Shown: piece after piece, positions 1-5,747 of the stretch | Layout: each line of letters starts with the position of its first letter | Position numbering within the stretch: position 1 is the first letter of the stretch | DNA from: UBA4738 sp002413305 | GTDB lineage: Bacteria; Actinomycetota; UBA4738 | Reading direction: 5' to 3' | Assembly: GCA_036847185.1 (NCBI GenBank) | Contig: DAIUAM010000088.1 | Coordinates: forward strand, 1 to 8,400 | DNA length: 8,400 nucleotides | Translations under genes and position numbers: made by a program | Notes under the pieces: generated by a model | The model's input: only the letters and a program-made list of their open reading frames with translations | What the model was told of the DNA's origin: nothing | Database searches by the model: none

Positions 1-1
1 T

Positions 2-334
2 GGGGTCACGGTCCAGGGCTACTCCTCGACGAACCCGAACGCCACCCACGGCATCGCCGTGCGGGGCAACTCCATCTACGCCAACACGCTCGCGGCAGCC
101 TCCCGGGGCCTCGGCATCACCCTGATCGGCCAGTTCAACGTCACCCTCCCGGACGACCCGCAGGACGTCGACGGAGGCCCCAACGGGCTGCAGAACTACC
201 CCGTGCTCACCTCGGTGTCCTCCCAGGGATCGAGCGACGCCGAGAGGTCGGCAGCCCGGATGACCACAAGACGGGAACCAAGAAGTCCCACCGCCGGCTT
301 ACGGGGAACCACCACGACTGCGAAGGCGTCGTAG
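2..334 (+). CDS. Parallel beta-helix repeat protein, C-terminal part (5' end outside window)
   Basis: The frame is open from the window edge and ends at TAG 332-334. It reads as the last turns of a right-handed parallel beta-helix protein of the kind found in secreted bacterial surface proteins: a coil with RGNSIYAN, then the post-helix linker DGGPNGLQNYPVLTS (from 170). Homologous proteins normally continue from this linker into a beta-sandwich tail (VTGTLAS..., as in the second copy at 3577-3836). Here the match stops after SSQGS near 235, and the last 33 or so residues are Arg/Thr-rich and unlike the family. The real C-terminus has therefore probably been replaced or frameshifted. No catalytic residues are visible. 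The PASTA lipoprotein starts four bases after the stop, so the two may be co-transcribed. The family call is fairly sure; whether the product is functional is not. Confidence 0.65.
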   Translation, partial: GVTVQGYSSTNPNATHGIAVRGNSIYANTLAAASRGLGITLIGQFNVTLPDDPQDVDGGPNGLQNYPVLTSVSSQGSSDAERSAARMTTRREPRSPTAGLRGTTTTAKAS

Positions 335-338
335 CGCC

Positions 339-683
339 ATGAAGCCGGTTCGCTCGACCGCGTGCATCCTGGCCGTGGCGGCCCTGCTCGCGGGTTGCAC
401 CTCCTCGTCGCACCTCGCGTCGGGGGAGGTCGTGGTCCCGAACCTGGTGGGGCAGCCGGACAGGGCTGCCGACCAGGCGTCGAAGGCGCTCGGCCTGACG
501 CTGGAGGTTCGAAGGCTCCCTGGCGCAAGGCCGAACACCACGCCGAGGGTGCTCAGCCAGTCACCAGTCGCCGGCACGGTGGTCCGGGTCGGTGCGGTGC
601 TCCACATCACGTCGCGGTGCCTCCCGGTGCCCTGCCCGTACCACGCCCAATACATCGATCTCTGTACCTGCTTCGGCCGCTAA
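339..683 (+). CDS. Small PASTA-domain lipoprotein
   Basis: The 114-residue protein has a lipoprotein signal: basic start MKPVR, hydrophobic stretch 9-18, and lipobox LLAGC with the lipidated cysteine at position 20. A Ser-rich linker leads into one PASTA domain (about 31-92). It shows the typical VPNLVGQ opening, the A..A...LGL helix and the late SQSPVAGTVVRVGAVLHI strand pair. PASTA domains bind peptidoglycan or muropeptides, usually on PknB-type kinases or penicillin-binding proteins. Here there is a single domain and no kinase, so the product is likely a cell-envelope-anchored wall-binding protein. The tail after the domain is unusual, with cysteines at 94, 99, 109 and 111 and a histidine at 102. 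Start ATG 339 follows a weak GAAGG (322-326) and sits four bases past the upstream stop, suggesting coupling to the beta-helix gene. Confidence 0.8.
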   Translation: MKPVRSTACILAVAALLAGCTSSSHLASGEVVVPNLVGQPDRAADQASKALGLTLEVRRLPGARPNTTPRVLSQSPVAGTVVRVGAVLHITSRCLPVPCPYHAQYIDLCTCFGR

Positions 684-795
684 TCCGGGGCACCCTCGAG
701 GCCAACCCCGGGGAGGGCGGACGGACTCGGGCGGGGCATCTCCTTCGGGGCGGCGACGTAAGGCGGGGCCACTCCCCCTGACGGGGCCGGCGGCC

Positions 796-831
796 GCGAT
801 CGGGCGGCTGTGGGACGAACGGCCCGATCGC
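796..831. terminator. Perfect 10-bp inverted repeat between convergent genes
   Basis: GCGATCGGGC (796-805) and GCCCGATCGC (822-831) form a perfect 10-bp GC-rich stem around a 16-base loop. It lies in the 684-907 gap between the plus-strand lipoprotein gene and the end of the minus-strand gene at 908, where a bidirectional terminator would be expected. No U-tract follows on either strand, so it is not a textbook intrinsic terminator; a dispersed palindromic repeat or a protein site is also possible. I see nothing else in this gap. Confidence 0.4.
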
Positions 832-907
832 CATCAGACCCAGACTGGCACATCTTACCCACCGCTTCAGGCCTTGGCGGACGCACTCCCTCGAGGCCGA
901 GGCGTCC

Positions 908-1504
908 TCACCCGAGGAGCTCGAACCACCCCTCGGCGGACAGAGGTAGGTCCGGCCGGATCAGGGCCTTCGTGCGCCTGCCGTCCACGATCACGTCCAC
1001 CCGCTCCGCGGTGGCGCCGCCGGGAGTGGTGATCCCCTGTGGTCCTCGGCGGTCCAGCCGGACGGTGACGGCCTCCGGTTCGTCGGACGGCTTGATCCTC
1101 ACGGCGGCCAGCTCGTCCTGTCCGGAAGCGCGGAGCCGGCGGTCCACGACCAGGAGCGAGCACGGAGAGAGCGACCAAACGGCCGAGACGCCCGCGATCT
1201 CCTCCGTCCGTTCCTCGCCGGGCTGCCCGACCGAGACCTCCAAGCCGAAGGGCACAGGGACGACCACAACCTCAAGGCCGTCCCCGTAGATGGCGCGAAA
1301 CCGGACCAGGTCCCACCCAGCGTCGACGATGTAATCGACCTTGAACAGCTCTTCGCCGGTGTCAGCGTCCCGGGCCCGGCCGAAATAGCGCCACCCGGCT
1401 GGCCCCGGGGCCGCCATGAAGGACTCCACAAGCTCATGGGGTGCACTTGAGATCCGGTAGGCCCCTTGCATCGGACGAGGAGCGTACTCGTCAAGACGGC
1501 CCAA
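908..1504 (-). CDS. Hypothetical protein, 198 residues, second gene of a two-gene unit
   Basis: I do not recognise this family. The product is soluble with no signal peptide or membrane segment. It looks mostly beta: a strand-rich N-half (GWRYFGRARD, KVDYIVDAGWDLVRF, LEVVVVPVPFGLEV) and a second half with VRLDRRGPQGITTPGG and a conserved-looking close ending LPLSAEGWFELLG. The early part weakly recalls the DUF1089 glycolipid-binding fold, but I would not name it so. The frame allows a TTG start at 1504 or an ATG at 1471 (residue 12); neither has a clear ribosome binding site. The HEPN-like gene ends 27 bases upstream in the same reading frame, so the two are almost certainly one transcript and may be translationally coupled. 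The codon pattern and clean frame support a real gene; the start is uncertain. Confidence 0.65.
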   Translation of the reverse strand: MGRLDEYAPRPMQGAYRISSAPHELVESFMAAPGPAGWRYFGRARDADTGEELFKVDYIVDAGWDLVRFRAIYGDGLEVVVVPVPFGLEVSVGQPGEERTEEIAGVSAVWSLSPCSLLVVDRRLRASGQDELAAVRIKPSDEPEAVTVRLDRRGPQGITTPGGATAERVDVIVDGRRTKALIRPDLPLSAEGWFELLG

Positions 1505-1531
1505 GCGGGGCAGGCTGCAAGATACAGAAGG

Positions 1532-1972
1532 TTAGAACCATACGGGAAGCTCGCGGCCGGCTGCCCCGTAGAACTCGGCGATAACGCCTCGGGCCGTGTC
1601 CACTGCCCACCGGGCTGTCTCCGCCCCGAACCGGCCAGCCGGGACTTCGGGCGGCGGCGTCGAGGAGCGACGGTCCAGGCGTTCCGGCTCCCCGAGGGAG
1701 CCCAGGAGGGCGTCGCGAAGCGCGTGGAGCCGCTCGAGGTCGGGCGCCGCCTCGAGCTGCTGCCCGAGGGTCCGTTCGCACAGGTCGTGCCACTTGGGCA
1801 GGAACCGGGCCCGGTAGTTGAAGCTCTCGATCCCCTCACCGCCAAGCCGGTTCACCAGGGCCTCGAGAGCTGCGTGGGCTGCGAGGATCGCCAGGGCCGC
1901 GTAACCAGGATCCTCGGCGGCTCGACCGACCATCTCCTCGGCCAGGGTCAGGAACTCGGCCGGTTCACTCAT
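1532..1972 (-). CDS. HEPN-like all-alpha protein with a degenerate RX4-6H motif
   Basis: The 146-residue product is helical. Segments about 8-15, 28-43 (AILAAHAALEALVNRL), 56-70, 79-96 and 114-137 resemble a HEPN four-helix fold. HEPN proteins are often RNases or structural partners in toxin-antitoxin, abortive infection and CRISPR systems. Active members carry an R-N/D-(X)n-H motif after the third helix. Here the equivalent stretch is LHALRDALLGSL, where Arg-Asp is present but Gly/Ser stands in place of His, so nuclease activity is doubtful. Start ATG 1972 is supported by a strong GAGGGAG ribosome binding site just upstream on the minus strand. The gene leads the pair with the unknown 198-residue protein. 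No nucleotidyltransferase antitoxin of the MNT type is adjacent. The fold call is from pattern only; a generic helical protein is the alternative. Confidence 0.7.
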   Translation of the reverse strand: MSEPAEFLTLAEEMVGRAAEDPGYAALAILAAHAALEALVNRLGGEGIESFNYRARFLPKWHDLCERTLGQQLEAAPDLERLHALRDALLGSLGEPERLDRRSSTPPPEVPAGRFGAETARWAVDTARGVIAEFYGAAGRELPVWF

Positions 1973-2142
1973 CTGCGCTCTCCCTCACCGCCCGACCGGA
2001 TGTTGCGTCCGGTCTCGGCACTGCTTACGGCATGGGGCACCAGTTTGCAGCCACGAGAGGACATCCAGCGCCGGCCTGTTCCCAGAACGCAGCCCTGAGG
2101 AGCCTCTCGTCGGCACCACGTGCTCGGCGACCACGTGAGTCC

Positions 2143-2555
2143 TCAGGCCATGTTCTCGCCGCCACCCTGGGCGAGCGCAAGGCGAAGCGCCTGGGACCAG
2201 CCCCCGCGAGGCGCTTTCGCACCGTGGCCAGGCTCGGCGTCGGGAGGGTCGATCGAGAACGGGCGCAGGTGCGGATGCCCGTCGAGGGAGAACAGCGAGA
2301 CGGGGCGCTCCTTGCGGTGATGACCGATCAGGGCGATGACGTCCGAGCTCGTGGCCCGATCTCAAGGGCGACCTCCACCGCGCCGGCGAGCTCGGCCACC
2401 GACGCGCGCTCCAGAAGGCGCAGCACCTTGATGAACTCCCGGGTGCCCAACGACCCCAGATCCGACTCCAGCCGCCGGCGAAGCAGCGCGAAGCACCCCG
2501 GCAGGTCCCAGTCATGAAGCGGCCGGGCCACGTCGAGGGCACCGGGCACGGGGTA
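2143..2555 (-). pseudogene. istA: 3' remnant of IS21-family transposase gene istA, frameshifted
   Basis: On the minus strand the sequence PGALDVARPLHDW (from about 2552), then LRRRLESDLGSLGTREFIKV and AVEVALEIG, matches the C-terminal helical region of IS21-type IstA transposases. At 2353-2357 the frame shifts. Adding one G to the GGG run restores the expected continuation, which reads SDVIALIGHHRKERPV, then LFSLDGHPHLRPF, ending at TGA 2143-2145. The upstream catalytic DDE domain and DNA-binding region are absent: the family match stops near 2555, and an in-frame stop lies a short way beyond. No IstB ATPase follows downstream. This is therefore a dead fragment of an element that transposed or recombined here. 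The one-base loss sits in a homopolymer and could be a sequencing error, but the truncation cannot be. Confidence 0.8.
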
Positions 2556-2557
2556 CG

Positions 2558-2662
2558 ATGAGGAAGCAGCGCGAAGGCCGCCGGATCACCGCCGGACTTC
2601 AACAGGCCGGGACATCCTCGCCCAATACCTGGCGTATCTGTAAGGGACTGACCGACGGATGA
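2558..2662 (+). CDS. Possible 34-residue leader ORF overlapping the glycosyltransferase start
   Basis: An ATG at 2558 opens a basic 34-codon frame (beginning MRKQREGRR) whose TGA (2660-2662) overlaps the glycosyltransferase ATG (2659-2661) as ATGA, a configuration typical of translational coupling. The peptide is not recognised and the ribosome binding site is weak, so chance is quite possible. It starts right at the edge of the istA remnant. Confidence 0.2.
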   Translation: MRKQREGRRITAGLQQAGTSSPNTWRICKGLTDG

Positions 2663-3468
2663 TCTGCTACGTGCTCAACCTGGAACGACACCAAGCTCGC
2701 CTGCAGTCGTTCCTGCAGCAGTTCGACAGCAGCGATCTGACCGCCTCAGAGCTGCGGCGGTTCCGTGCGGTCGATGCAGCGAGCGTCTGGCCGCATGCCC
2801 GGGCCTTGGTGTACGAGCCGGCGCTGGCGAGGCTCGCCGCCGTCGAACGCCGCGGGTTCCGCCAGACGCACGCCGAGATGCCGTCGATGGGCGGCATTGG
2901 GTGTGCGCTCAGCCACCTGTGCACCTGGCTCGACATCCTGTACGACGCGGCCACCACCGCAAGCCAGCGATACTTGGTGATGGAGGACGACGCGATCCTG
3001 CCCGGCCGCCTGCTGGCCTCCGTGAACACCGCGCTGCAGGGCGTGCCGGCCGGCTGGGACATCCTGCTGCTGGGCTGCCGCACCACCCGGCCCAGCATGG
3101 TCACCAAGCACACCACGCACGTGGACATACGGATGTTCCAGGGCACGCACGCGTACCTGATCAGCAAGGCGGCGGTGGGCAAGATCTTCGAGAACGGCGC
3201 GCTGCCCCTGAGGGTGCAGATAGACTCCTTCCTGAGTGGCTTGGCGCAGGCCAAGAAACTCAAGATCTACGCGCTGCCGAAGCGCCTGGTCGGCGTGAAC
3301 CTGAAGCGCTGGGGTTCCAGCGTCCAGCTCGACTACGACTTCGAGCACTCGCACGCCAAGCTGGCGTACGACCCCCCGTTCGAGATGGCGACCCGGTCGA
3401 CGAGTGTGGGGGACCTGCAGAGGCTCGACGCCCTCCGGGGGCAGTACGGGGTTGACCGCTTGCGATAG
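2659..3468 (+). CDS. Glycosyltransferase family 25 protein
   Basis: The 269-residue protein has the layout of GT25 enzymes (LPS/LOS sugar transferases, procollagen galactosyltransferase relatives). It opens with YVLNLERHQARL (4-15), then FRAVDA (35-40), the signature GIGCALSHLCTW (79-90), the metal/nucleotide-sugar motif LVMEDDAIL (106-114; acidic triad 109-111), WDILLLG (133-139), YLISKAAVGKIF (166-177) and VQIDSFLS (186-193). It is cytoplasmic with no signal or membrane segment and would transfer a sugar from a nucleotide donor to a glycan or protein; the acceptor cannot be read. Start ATG 2659 has AAGGGA at 2642-2647. The gene looks intact but stands alone, without other glycan genes. An IS21 remnant lies on one side and a short-repeat cluster on the other, which suggests acquisition by transfer. 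GT25 proteins are best known in Proteobacteria. Confidence 0.85.
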   Translation: MICYVLNLERHQARLQSFLQQFDSSDLTASELRRFRAVDAASVWPHARALVYEPALARLAAVERRGFRQTHAEMPSMGGIGCALSHLCTWLDILYDAATTASQRYLVMEDDAILPGRLLASVNTALQGVPAGWDILLLGCRTTRPSMVTKHTTHVDIRMFQGTHAYLISKAAVGKIFENGALPLRVQIDSFLSGLAQAKKLKIYALPKRLVGVNLKRWGSSVQLDYDFEHSHAKLAYDPPFEMATRSTSVGDLQRLDALRGQYGVDRLR

Positions 3469-3471
3469 AAA

Positions 3472-3549
3472 ACACGGCCGACTGACACGGCCAAGAAAGA
3501 GATTGTCCCCCGATCTGTTGAAGTAAGGCGGTGGTCCCCGACCTGAGCC
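3472..3549. repeat. Cluster of short direct repeats downstream of the glycosyltransferase
   Basis: ACACGGCC occurs at 3472-3479 and 3485-3492, a 13-base period. A second pair, GTCCCCCGATCTG (from about 3504) and GTCCCCGACCTG (from about 3534), is spaced by about 30 bases. The stretch GGCCAAGAAAG...GTCCCC also loosely resembles the TGGCCA...AAAGTCCCC repeats at 4483-4525. Clustered short repeats of this type occur at the ends of transposable elements, so this may be an old element terminus; that is inference. Confidence 0.35.
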
Positions 3550-3576
3550 TTGCCTCTGACAACGTGTGGGTGTCCG

Positions 3577-3836
3577 AGAGTCGGTGGTGACAACGGTCGA
3601 GCCGAGGTAGTGCTGGCCTTCGCCGTAGCCCCGACACCGCTGTCCTGCACGCTCAGGGTGGCCGCGTCCTGGCCCACGGCGGGGTCACACGAGTCGTTGC
3701 CGTAGAAGTCCAGGGAGAAGCTGGTCGAAGGAGTGCTGGCGAGCGTGCCCGTCACCGCGGTCGAGGGTCCTTGGGAGGACGCAGAGGTGAGGACGGGATA
3801 GTTCTGCAGCCCGTTGGGGCCCCCGTCGGCGTTAGC
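3577..3836 (-). pseudogene. Second beta-helix protein C-terminal fragment, broken
   Basis: The minus strand carries NADGGPNGLQNYPVLTS (from 3833), then TAVTGTLASTPSTSFSLDF and YGNDSCDP, the linker and beta-sandwich tail that usually end parallel beta-helix surface proteins. After CDP there is an unexpected stretch reading VGQDAATLSVQDSG. The family text then resumes in another frame as GYGEGQHYLGSTVVTTDS before being lost near 3577. So the fragment lacks its N-terminal helix coils, has an insertion of roughly 46 bases with a frame change, and is cut at its end. It begins 24 bases after the VOC gene stop on the same strand, with no start codon or ribosome binding site. It is closely related to the protein at the left edge of the window but inverted relative to it. 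Confidence 0.7.
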
Positions 3837-3859
3837 TGTCGTGGAGGGCGGGCGGCGCG

Positions 3860-4201
3860 CTAGCGAGGCGCGTCGAGGCCGAGCCCGAAGGGGCTTCCCT
3901 CGCTGTCCCGGCAGACGCTCCATCGCTCCCCCGGGTGGATGACCTCTCCGCCGAGCTCGCGGACGCGGTTCAGCGTCGCTTTCATGTCCGAGACGGAGAA
4001 GTACGGGAGCGACACACGGTCCCCTGGTCCCGTGCCACGCTGGTGCAGGCCCAGCGCGGGACCGTCTCCGCCGGTCTGCCAGCCGTCCCCCTCGCCGTCC
4101 GCACGGTCGTCGAGCTCCACCCCCAAGAGCCCGGTCCAAAAGCGGCGCGCCCGGGCCGGCTCGTCGGCCGGGAACTCCACGAGTCGGATCGGCGACGCCA
4201 C
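3860..4201 (-). CDS. VOC-superfamily (glyoxalase/bleomycin-resistance fold) protein
   Basis: The 113-residue protein is a single VOC unit of two beta-alpha-beta-beta-beta modules. The first reads PIRLVEFPADEPARARRFWTG through LLGVEL (4-30); the second reads LPYFSVSDMKATLNRVRELG (65-84), then EVIHPGE and the closing RDSEGSPFGLGL (98-109). His53, His89 and the acidic residues near 99-101 are candidate metal or active-site positions, but the substrate cannot be assigned. The family covers glyoxalases, extradiol dioxygenases, epimerases and antibiotic-sequestering proteins, usually working as dimers in the cytoplasm. The length is normal for one-unit members. The start is GTG 4201; the ribosome binding site is weak, with GGCAGG directly abutting the start, and no better in-frame start is seen. 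The gene stands alone on the minus strand. Confidence 0.8.
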   Translation of the reverse strand: MASPIRLVEFPADEPARARRFWTGLLGVELDDRADGEGDGWQTGGDGPALGLHQRGTGPGDRVSLPYFSVSDMKATLNRVRELGGEVIHPGERWSVCRDSEGSPFGLGLDAPR

Positions 4202-4729
4202 CCTGCCATGATAGCCGAGGCCTGCTGCAGCCCCCTGCCGGGCGCGGCGAGTGCTCCGGGCCGAGGATGGTCGGGGTGCGGGCCCCGGTCCAGTTCAATG
4301 CCAGTGGTCGCTCTCGGCCCGGGAGGGCAACGCCAACCGATAGCCGAGGATCAGACCCGAAGCTGGACCCGACGGACCCGGGCCGGAGGCGGACCGACCG
4401 GAACCTAGGCAAATGTGGTTGCGCCGTTGGCTGCTCAACGGGCTGAACGGGCCGCGCGGGCACGCTCTTCCCGGCTTCTCCGTGGCCATGTAAAAGTCCC
4501 CGCCTATGGCCAACCCAAAGTCCCCACCCTCGCAGCGTGAAATGACCGTTGAGGCCCTCCGGCCGGTGATGGTGGCGGTGCCAACCCCACCGACCGAACC
4601 GGAGGGTCCATGAAGTCTGCGGCCGGGGGCATCGCGGGCGGGCGAGGGACGACAGGTCATGTTTCTCGCCGCGCTGGTAACTTGGGCGCCTGAACGCGTT
4701 TCCCGGGCCCGGTCCAGCATCAGCGGGAC
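4202..4729. other. 528-base gap without a convincing gene; contains possible mobile-element end
   Basis: Apart from the TGGCCA/AAAGTCCCC repeats, the gap holds an 11-base direct repeat GATAGCCGAGG at 4210-4220 and 4339-4349. Long open frames cross it on the minus strand, but their translations (Arg/Pro/Gly-rich) look like GC-rich non-coding sequence. A short ATG frame at about 4610 with an upstream GGAGG also gives a low-complexity peptide. I see no clear promoter. Confidence 0.5.
4483..4525 (-). repeat. Two 24-bp-spaced repeats resembling an IS21-type element terminus
   Basis: TGGCCATGTAAAAGTCCCC (4483-4501) and TGGCCAACCCAAAGTCCCC (4507-4525) share the outer 6 and inner 9 bases and are exactly 24 bases apart. 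On the minus strand they read GGGGACTTT-N4-TGGCCA. IS21-family elements carry several short transposase-binding repeats inside their ends, and the GGGGACTTT...TGGCCA style resembles those. A degenerate third unit may follow (AAATGACC, near 4540). No intact transposase gene is near; the istA remnant at 2143-2555 is the only related piece. Confidence 0.55.
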
Positions 4730-5161
4730 TCAGAACTGGAACAGCGGGCGCGTGACGGTGAACCGGAGCGCCGGACCGAGCGCGACGAACATCCCGAACA
4801 TCATCAGCGACGCGGCGAAGAAGACGACGTTTCGCCAGAAGGACCCCCGCTGCGTCTGTCTCTGCGTCTGGTCCTCGATCTTCCAGAAGGCGTGGAAGAA
4901 CAGGGCGGCCGGGACGACGAACGCCGCGATCATGAGGGAGCCGAGGTCGGGCCAAACCCCGACGGCGACGGAAAGCGCTCCGGCCAGCAGCCACAAGCCC
5001 ACCGGCCACCCGGTGATGGCCGGGATCGGAAACCCCATCTGCTTGGCGTGGCCCTCGTACGTGGGGCTCCGCCGGATGTGCCCGACTCCGGCAACCGCAC
5101 CGAAGAACACCGCGAACAGGATCCTCCCGGCAAGGACAATCGCGCCCGCAGAACCACTCAT
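4730..5161 (-). CDS. DoxX-family membrane protein
   Basis: The 143-residue protein has four hydrophobic helices (about 5-25, 50-70, 75-92 and 110-130) and the DoxX pattern: GRILFAVFFGAVAGVGHI at the start, KQMGFPIPAITGWPVGLWLL, then GALSVAVGVWPDLGSLMIAA, then AALFFHAFWKIEDQTQRQ and a closing NVVFFAASLMMFG. DoxX-like proteins sit in the cytoplasmic membrane; the group is named for a thiosulfate:quinone oxidoreductase subunit, but most bacterial members have unproven roles, some linked to redox stress. The family length is matched. Start ATG 5161 is fixed by GGAGG (minus strand, 5170-5174) at normal spacing. The frame stays open beyond this start, but that part lies out of frame over the kinase remnant and is not coding. 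A 122-base gap separates the gene from the kinase remnant upstream. Confidence 0.87.
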   Translation of the reverse strand: MSGSAGAIVLAGRILFAVFFGAVAGVGHIRRSPTYEGHAKQMGFPIPAITGWPVGLWLLAGALSVAVGVWPDLGSLMIAAFVVPAALFFHAFWKIEDQTQRQTQRGSFWRNVVFFAASLMMFGMFVALGPALRFTVTRPLFQF

Positions 5162-5283
5162 CGGTCTCGCCTCCGTCACACTCGGACGTGGGGGCCCCCG
5201 CCGTGACGAGTCCCAGTGTAAAGGCCGGTCGCGTTGACAGGGAGCTGCATGAACTGGTGAGGCCGCGAGAGCCGGAGCAAGGA

Positions 5284-5747
5284 TCAGAGCCTGGCAGGAA
5301 CAAGATCGGAGTCGGAGACTCGAACGGGAACGCTGCCCATGACCGTCGTCCCCGCGCCGGGTGAGGACGTCACGACCAGATCGCCCGCCAGAGCAGCCAG
5401 ACGGTCGGCCATCCCCTGCAATTCGGTACCGTAGCCTCGCATCTTCGGATCGAACCCCGCGCCGTCGTCGGCGACCTCGAACGTGAGGTGGCCGTCCTGT
5501 TGACGCAATCGAACGGCGACCCGGGTGGCCCGGGCGTACTTGGCCACGTTCTGCCATGGCGAACGGCGACGGCCTTCGAAGCCCCCACGATGGCGGGGAG
5601 TTCGCCATCGGACATGGGGAGCGGTTCGTCGCTGCTCGCAGAGCTTCCCCAAGAGCCGGCCGGCCGAAGTTCGTCACCGACCCGAAGCCACACCGTCGCC
5701 TGTCGTGCGCCGGTTCCCCCCTCTCGCCGATCGGTAGCCCCCTCACG
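5284..5747 (-). pseudogene. Sensor histidine kinase remnant: GAF fragment joined to HATPase, dimerization/phosphoacceptor region deleted
   Basis: Two frames on the minus strand contain pieces of one kinase. The first (5747 to about 5555) reads TGARQATVWLRVGDELRPAG, EPLPMSDGELPAI and KAVAVRHG, like the GAF domain of NarL-type sensor kinases. After a join at about 5549-5560, another frame reads QNVAKYARATRVAVRL (N-box), FEVADDGAGFDP (G1), GYGTELQGMADRLAALAG (G2) and SSPGAGTTV, ending at TGA 5284-5286. The end of GAF and the whole HisKA_3 helix pair with the phosphoaccepting His are missing, so the product could not autophosphorylate. N-terminal sensing regions are also absent: the GAF frame is closed by a stop at 5748-5750. 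No response regulator gene is adjacent. This is very probably a dead gene; the ATP-binding part alone might still be translated. Confidence 0.75.

Noticed and set aside
1099..1845. A 248-codon minus-strand frame over the HEPN-like pair
   Set aside because: It overlaps both genes in a different frame and is Ser/Arg/Pro-rich; the two shorter genes show far better protein character.
2116..2137. Two CCACGTG motifs (2116-2122, 2131-2137) as a regulator site
   Set aside because: CACGTG palindromes are frequent in GC-rich DNA, and these lie over 140 bases upstream of the HEPN-like start, next to the istA remnant, with no other support.
2143..3836. A complete composite transposon bounded by 2143 and 3836
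   Set aside because: No matching inverted ends or target duplications could be found by eye, so only the fragments are reported.
4295..4720. A 141-codon minus-strand frame in the gap before DoxX
   Set aside because: It reads through the 24-bp terminal repeats and has no domain pattern; such frames are common artefacts of IS ends.
3333..5303. A 656-codon minus-strand open frame
   Set aside because: It runs antisense to the glycosyltransferase and out of frame over the VOC and DoxX genes. Only the 3577-3836 part matches a protein family; the rest is Arg/Pro/Gly-rich, as expected for chance frames in GC-rich DNA.
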